DNA from: Berkiella sp963829835
Lineage (GTDB): Bacteria > Pseudomonadota > Gammaproteobacteria > Berkiellales > Berkiellaceae
Assembly (NCBI GenBank): GCA_963829835.1
Contig: CAWHKC010000003.1
Location: 124,001-188,000, forward strand
Direction: 5' to 3'
DNA length: 64,000 bases
The translations under genes and the position numbers were made by a program. A model generated the notes under the pieces. The model was given only the letters and a program-made list of their open reading frames with translations, did not search any database and had not been told where the DNA came from. Below, piece by piece: positions 59,924-64,000 of the stretch; the first letter of the stretch is position 1, and every line of letters begins with the position of its first letter.

Positions 59924-59937
59924 TATAGGAGATTCTC

Positions 59938-60801
59938 ATGTCACATGCCATTTGGAAAGGACATATTTCATTTGGATTAGTTAATATTCCGGTGATGTTG
60001 TATTCGGCAGAAAAACCCAATGATTTGCATTTTAAACTATTAGATAGTAAGAATCATAGTAAAATTCGATATGAGCGTATTAATGAGCAAACGGGCAAAG
60101 AAGTCCCATGGAACGCTATTGTTAAAGGATATGAATACGATGAAGGACAATACGTGATTGTAACCAATGAAGACTTTGAAAATGTAGCAAGTAAAAATTT
60201 AAAAATGATTGAAATTGAAGATTTCATACCCAAAGATGCCATTAGTTTTGCTTTTTTTGAAACCCCTTACTATTTATTACCTGATAAAAGAGGCGATAAA
60301 GGATATGTTTTACTCCGTGAGACACTCAGTAAATCCAAGAAAATTGGTATTGCTAGAGTAATGATTCGATCTCGTCAATATTTAGCCGCGATTATCCCTT
60401 ATGGCGACGCTATCATTTTAAACATTATTCGCTATGCCCATGAACTTAAAAAACCAAAAGAATTTGAGTTACCGACTAAAGACGTCTCTGATTATAAAAT
60501 TAGTAAAAAAGAAATGGAAATTGCGCAACAATTGGTTGATTCTATGACAACCACATGGAAACCAGAACATTACAAGGATGAATATCATGATGCATTACTT
60601 AAATTAATTGAAGAAAAGGCATCCAGCGGTAAAAAAGCAGCTACAAAGAAAAGCAAAAGTCCCGCGATTAAACAAACCAATGTTGTTGACTTTATGGAAT
60701 TGTTGAAAAAGAGCATAAAACAGAAAAAGAAAACACCTGCTTCATCCCATGATTCCCATACACCCAGAAAATCTCCGAACAAAAAGAAAAATAAAAAATA
60801 G
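59938..60801 (+). CDS. ku: DNA end-binding protein Ku
   Basis: A 287-residue homodimeric ring protein that threads onto DNA ends and recruits LigD for non-homologous end joining. Start MSHAIWKGHISFGLVNIPV is the family hallmark, with GYEYDEGQYVIVTNEDFE and YYLLPDKRGDKGYVLLRETL in the core. The beta-barrel and bridge regions are intact, and the C-terminal 45 residues form a Lys-rich tail (KKKTPASSHDSHTPRKSPNKKKNKK in pieces) that usually tunes DNA binding. TAGGAGA upstream. It ends 11 bases before ligD, with which it forms a functional pair. Confidence 0.97.
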   Translation: MSHAIWKGHISFGLVNIPVMLYSAEKPNDLHFKLLDSKNHSKIRYERINEQTGKEVPWNAIVKGYEYDEGQYVIVTNEDFENVASKNLKMIEIEDFIPKDAISFAFFETPYYLLPDKRGDKGYVLLRETLSKSKKIGIARVMIRSRQYLAAIIPYGDAIILNIIRYAHELKKPKEFELPTKDVSDYKISKKEMEIAQQLVDSMTTTWKPEHYKDEYHDALLKLIEEKASSGKKAATKKSKSPAIKQTNVVDFMELLKKSIKQKKKTPASSHDSHTPRKSPNKKKNKK

Positions 60802-60812
60802 TAGATTTGTTT

Positions 60813-63341
60813 ATGACGTTAAAAAAATATAATACAAAAAGGAATTTTAAAAAAACAACGGAACCACCAGGCAAAAAGAAAAAAGCATCCAAAGATAAAA
60901 CAAGAGTTTTTGTTATTCAAAAGCATGCGGCAAGGCATTTACATTATGATTTAAGACTTGAGATGGACGGTGTGCTAAAAAGTTGGGCGGTTCCAAAAGG
61001 TCCGTGTCTTGATCCCCATGTTAAGCGATTAGCCGTTGAAGTGGAAGACCATCCTATGGAGTATGGTAATTTTGAAGGAGTAATCCCAAAAGGAGAGTAT
61101 GGTGCAGGGGCGGTTTTATTATGGGATAAAGGGACTTGGGAAGAAACCTCAGATGAGGGCAAAGGCTATAAGAAAGGGCATTTAAGTTTTGTTCTCAAAG
61201 GAAAAAAGCTCAAAGGTTTATGGACTTTAGTTCGACTCAAAGGAGATCCCGAGAATTGGTTACTCATTAAAGTAGAAGATAAAGAAGCGCGTCCAGTTTC
61301 GGAATATGATATAACACAAGAAAAACCCCTTAGCATCGTTTCAAAAAAACCTATTGAAAAGATTGTTATAAATCCTAAAAATAAATGGTTTTCAAATAAA
61401 AAACCATCTAATGAAGAAGACAAGACAAAATCAAAAAAAAAAGAGTCAATAAATCTTGAGAAAACATTCGTTAAACTAGGATTAGAGAAAGTTGAATTGC
61501 CTGCATCAATTCACCCACAATTGGCAACGTTAGTAGATACTACGCCAAAAAGCAAAGATTGGCTTCATGAAATTAAATTTGACGGCTATAGATTGATTTG
61601 TCATATAGAGAATAAAATTAAATTAATGACGCGAAATCAACATGATTGGACTCGTAAATTCCCAATGATAAAAGTAGCCATGGAAAAGTTAAAATTAAAA
61701 GACACTATTTTAGATGGTGAAATTGTCGCTCTTGACGAAAAAGGACGTTCAAGTTTTCAAGCTTTACAAAATGCGCTTTCTGAAGATTCTTCTCACACTC
61801 CATTAATCTATTATGTTTTTGATATTTTGTATTACCAAGGATTTGATCTGACGCAGTTAGATCTTCTTAAAAGAAAAGAGATTTTAAAGCATGTGCTGAC
61901 GCATAATGCTTCCGATATTATTCGTTACAGTGACCATGTCGTAGGCGATGGAGATACTTTATTTCATCAAGCGTGTCAATTATCATTGGAAGGTATTATT
62001 TGTAAAGAAATCCATAGTCCCTATATTCAAAAAAGAACAAAAAATTGGCTAAAAAGAAAATGTTCGAATCGACAAGAATTTGTTATTGGCGGGTTTACGA
62101 AACCTCAAAATTCAAGAGAGTATTTTGGATCGCTTTTGCTTGGCGTTTACTCAAAAGGAAAATTTGTTTATTGTGGCCACGTGGGGACGGGTTTTGATTC
62201 AGCTACCTTGAAGCAGCTTTATGAAATATTAATGAAAAATAAAACAAAAGAGATGCCATTTGAAACTGTTCCACAAACATCTAATGTGGTTTCATGGGTT
62301 AAACCAAATATTATTGTTGAGGTGGAATTTACAGAATGGACACAGGAGGGGATTTTGAGACATCCAAGTTTTAAAGGTCTACGTAAAGATAAATCAGCTA
62401 AAGAAATCAAGCGCGAAACGAAAAAAGCGATTGATAAAAAGGACTCTAAAAAAGAGAAACCTTTAAAAAAGTCTGTCGATGGGGATTTTGGATTAACCCA
62501 TCCTGAAAAAATCATGTTTCCCGAAAGCAAGATTAGTAAACTTCAAATTGCAGAATATTATCATTCAATTGGCAAATGGATTTTACCTTATGTCATAAAT
62601 CGCCCTCTGGCCTTGCTTCGCTGCCCAGATGGTAAAGACGCACAATGTTTTTTCCAGAAACATCTTAATAAAAATGATCATAGCAATTCAACATTATTTG
62701 AAGGCAAACCAAGTAACAAAAATGAATCTTTTATTTATATAAAAGATATGAAGGGTTTATTAAAATTAGTTCAAATGGGTGTATTAGAAATACATCCTTG
62801 GGGTTCGAGTGCGGATAAACCTGAAAAACCAGATTTATTTATTTTTGATTTAGATCCCGCCCCAAACGTTCCATGGAAAAAAGTGATTGAAGCGGCTTTT
62901 AGGGTGAAAGAAGAACTTGAGGAACTAGGTTTACAATCTTTTGTTAAAACAACGGGAGGTAAAGGTTTGCATATCACCATTCCTATTCAACGTCGATATA
63001 GTTGGGAGCAAGTGAATCATTTTTCAAAGATTTTTGTTGAATACATGGTGAGTAAGTATCCTAAAGATTATATCGGAACAATGTCAAAAGCTAAGCGTGT
63101 TGGAAAAATATTTATTGATTATTTACGTAATCATCAAGGCGCTACGGCTGTTGCTCCTTACTCAACTCGGTCCAGAGAAAACGCGACCATTGCCACGCCA
63201 CTGGCTTGGGAAGAATTAACCCCTAAAATAAAGTCGACTCAATTTACATTGAAAACGTTGCCTAAGAGATTAGCAAAGTTAAAAAAAGATCCCTGGCAAG
63301 ATTTTTTCAAAATAAAGCAAAAACTTCCCGTCATAAAATAA
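60813..63341 (+). CDS. ligD: Multifunctional DNA ligase D
   Basis: An 842-residue NHEJ ligase with all three activities. ATG 60813 is preferred to a TTG at 60807. N-terminal 3'-phosphoesterase domain: KHAARHLHYDLRLEMDG (His38, His42, His44). Central ATP-dependent ligase: catalytic Lys255 in HEIKFDGYRL, DGEIVALDEKG, and GIICKEIHSPYIQKRTKNWLKRK (split). C-terminal primase/polymerase: from about residue 555 (HPEKIMFP), with catalytic Asp679 and Asp681 in FDLDPAP and KTTGGKGLHITIP. This order (PE-ligase-Pol) is that of Pseudomonas LigD. Downstream of ku by 11 bases. It repairs breaks when no template is available, for example in non-dividing cells. Confidence 0.97.
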   Translation: MTLKKYNTKRNFKKTTEPPGKKKKASKDKTRVFVIQKHAARHLHYDLRLEMDGVLKSWAVPKGPCLDPHVKRLAVEVEDHPMEYGNFEGVIPKGEYGAGAVLLWDKGTWEETSDEGKGYKKGHLSFVLKGKKLKGLWTLVRLKGDPENWLLIKVEDKEARPVSEYDITQEKPLSIVSKKPIEKIVINPKNKWFSNKKPSNEEDKTKSKKKESINLEKTFVKLGLEKVELPASIHPQLATLVDTTPKSKDWLHEIKFDGYRLICHIENKIKLMTRNQHDWTRKFPMIKVAMEKLKLKDTILDGEIVALDEKGRSSFQALQNALSEDSSHTPLIYYVFDILYYQGFDLTQLDLLKRKEILKHVLTHNASDIIRYSDHVVGDGDTLFHQACQLSLEGIICKEIHSPYIQKRTKNWLKRKCSNRQEFVIGGFTKPQNSREYFGSLLLGVYSKGKFVYCGHVGTGFDSATLKQLYEILMKNKTKEMPFETVPQTSNVVSWVKPNIIVEVEFTEWTQEGILRHPSFKGLRKDKSAKEIKRETKKAIDKKDSKKEKPLKKSVDGDFGLTHPEKIMFPESKISKLQIAEYYHSIGKWILPYVINRPLALLRCPDGKDAQCFFQKHLNKNDHSNSTLFEGKPSNKNESFIYIKDMKGLLKLVQMGVLEIHPWGSSADKPEKPDLFIFDLDPAPNVPWKKVIEAAFRVKEELEELGLQSFVKTTGGKGLHITIPIQRRYSWEQVNHFSKIFVEYMVSKYPKDYIGTMSKAKRVGKIFIDYLRNHQGATAVAPYSTRSRENATIATPLAWEELTPKIKSTQFTLKTLPKRLAKLKKDPWQDFFKIKQKLPVIK

Positions 63342-63376
63342 TAATTTAACCAACTTAGTATTGGCATAGAGAAGTG

Positions 63377-63442
63377 TTGACGCAACTTTAAATGTATGCG
63401 AACATTCACTCACTTTAAATCTTCACCAAAAATATAAGTGAG
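63377..63442 (+). promoter_or_regulatory. Upstream element of the third double-glycine gene
   Basis: TTGACG (63377-63382), 14 bases, then TGCGAAC (63397-63403), and the 12-mer GCGAACATTCAC (63398-63409) 36 bases before the ATG match the elements upstream of the 56078 gene. In addition CTCACTT (63409-63415) pairs with AAGTGAG (63436-63442), which overlaps the ribosome binding site and could sequester it. Confidence 0.45.
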
Positions 63443-63445
63443 AAA

Positions 63446-63742
63446 ATGATGAGAACATTAACTTCCCAAGAAATCGTAATGGTCGATGGTGGATCTTTAG
63501 ATTCTCTTGAAATTGTCAGTGCAGCAGCTGGAGCACTTTGTGGGGCATCATTGGGTTTTTCAATTACTGCCCCTATTGCTTATGTGGGAGCGGTGTTTGC
63601 TCTTGTACCACAAGGGGGCATCATAACTGAAGGCTTACTGTTATCAGGGGCAATTTTGGGAGCGGGTGTTATTGGCGGTTCTCTACTCGGCGGTGCCATT
63701 GGTTGGGGGATTGGGGCTACCATCAATTATATTGTCGGCTAA
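63446..63742 (+). CDS. Double-glycine leader peptide, hydrophobic (class II bacteriocin-like)
   Basis: A 98-residue peptide (ATG 63446; a second ATG at 63449). The leader MRTLTSQEIVMVDGG, followed by SLDS, has the double-glycine cleavage pattern and matches the leaders at 55905 and 55681. The mature part is about 82 residues, strongly hydrophobic, with several GxxxG-type motifs (GALCGASLGFS, GGSLLGGAIGWGIGATIN), as in class IIb bacteriocins or Gly-rich microcins that insert in membranes. One Cys. The Gly content is much higher than neighbours. No immunity gene or exporter is visible in the window. Confidence 0.75.
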   Translation: MMRTLTSQEIVMVDGGSLDSLEIVSAAAGALCGASLGFSITAPIAYVGAVFALVPQGGIITEGLLLSGAILGAGVIGGSLLGGAIGWGIGATINYIVG

Positions 63743-63831
63743 AAAGAGGGATGACATAATTATGCATAGTTATTGCATATAACTGCAAATTATGCTTCAA
63801 TCTAGCTTAAATAGTCTAAATTGAGACTCCT

Positions 63832-64000
63832 ATGATACCTTCTAAGCGATTTCTTGGTGTTTTTTCTCTAGCCCTCATAAATGTGGCGGCTATCGTTTCG
63901 CTTAGAAACTTATCTTTTATGGTTGAATATGGTTTTGGGGCAATTCTCTTTTACATTGTCGCAGCTCTATTATTTTTTATTCCAACAGCCTTAGTTTGTG
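63832..64000 (+). CDS. APC family amino acid transporter, 5' part
   Basis: The first 56 codons of a membrane protein cut by the window edge. The start is ATG 63832. The sequence MIPSKRFLGVFSLALINVAA, then IVSLRNLSFMVEYGFGAILFYIVAALLFFIPTALV (given in pieces: SLRNLSFMVEYGFGAILFY, AALLFFIPTALVC), is the first two helices of a GadC-like amino acid:polyamine antiporter, a group expanded in Legionella and Coxiella. It would import an amino acid across the inner membrane; substrate is unknown. Confidence 0.82.
   Translation, partial: MIPSKRFLGVFSLALINVAAIVSLRNLSFMVEYGFGAILFYIVAALLFFIPTALVC

Overview
The window is an AT-rich, densely coded stretch of a gammaproteobacterial chromosome. The best guess is a Legionellales member (Legionella/Coxiella/Berkiella type, host-associated). 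Three things point there: housekeeping order (tRNA cluster-tig-clpP-clpX-lon-hup-tRNAs-ppiD; gloB-methyltransferase-rnhA-dnaQ), a SidE-phosphodiesterase-like protein next to a eukaryote-like kinase/ankyrin/zeta-toxin protein, and a partial GadC-type amino acid transporter at the right edge. The genus is an inference, not read directly.

Layout. 1-5030: the 3' end of purF, a P1B-type (copper-like) ATPase with an unusual tail, and two small exported proteins, one Lys/Ala-repetitive and ending in a His-rich block. 5149-9144: a QEGLA-motif metalloprotease-like protein, an MscS-like channel, a small lipoprotein, an unknown protein and folD. 9362-18605: five tRNAs (Pro, Arg, His, Lys, Leu), tig, clpP, clpX (with a heat-shock-type promoter), lon, HU, tRNA-Val, tRNA-Asp and ppiD, forming a protein quality-control block. 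18723-29113: a small Cys-rich exported protein, a divergent PilZ-like protein, a four-gene oligopeptide ABC importer and a coupled HDOD/GAF regulator. 29126-37000: an outer-membrane protein, a pentapeptide-repeat protein, mltD, gloB, a methyltransferase, rnhA, dnaQ, an AHSA1-like protein and dksA.

36128-42823 (minus strand) is a tightly packed, overlapping run: ugpQ, metN, metI, metQ, an MFS transporter, nhaD and rlmJ. 43000-48793 is the most unusual part. It holds a 1503-residue protein (kinase-like domain, unassigned middle, ankyrin repeats, zeta-toxin-like P-loop domain), a 70-residue protein and a stand-alone SidE-PDE-like protein, all on one strand with short gaps. They read as a candidate Dot/Icm effector cassette. 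48825-55568: an AddB-like/AddA-like nuclease-helicase pair and a cytosolic 5'-nucleotidase.

55681-64000: two translationally coupled peptides with double-glycine (microcin/bacteriocin-type) leaders, a NudL-type hydrolase, an ABC-2 exporter, then a stress/NHEJ block (CsbD, a small basic protein, a low-affinity iron permease-like protein, Ku and LigD). A third double-glycine peptide follows; it shares a 12-base upstream motif with the first pair. The start of an APC transporter closes the window. Several intergenic palindromes form at least two dispersed repeat families. No insertion sequence, CRISPR array, rRNA or prophage was seen. No gene-free stretch exceeds about 300 bases.
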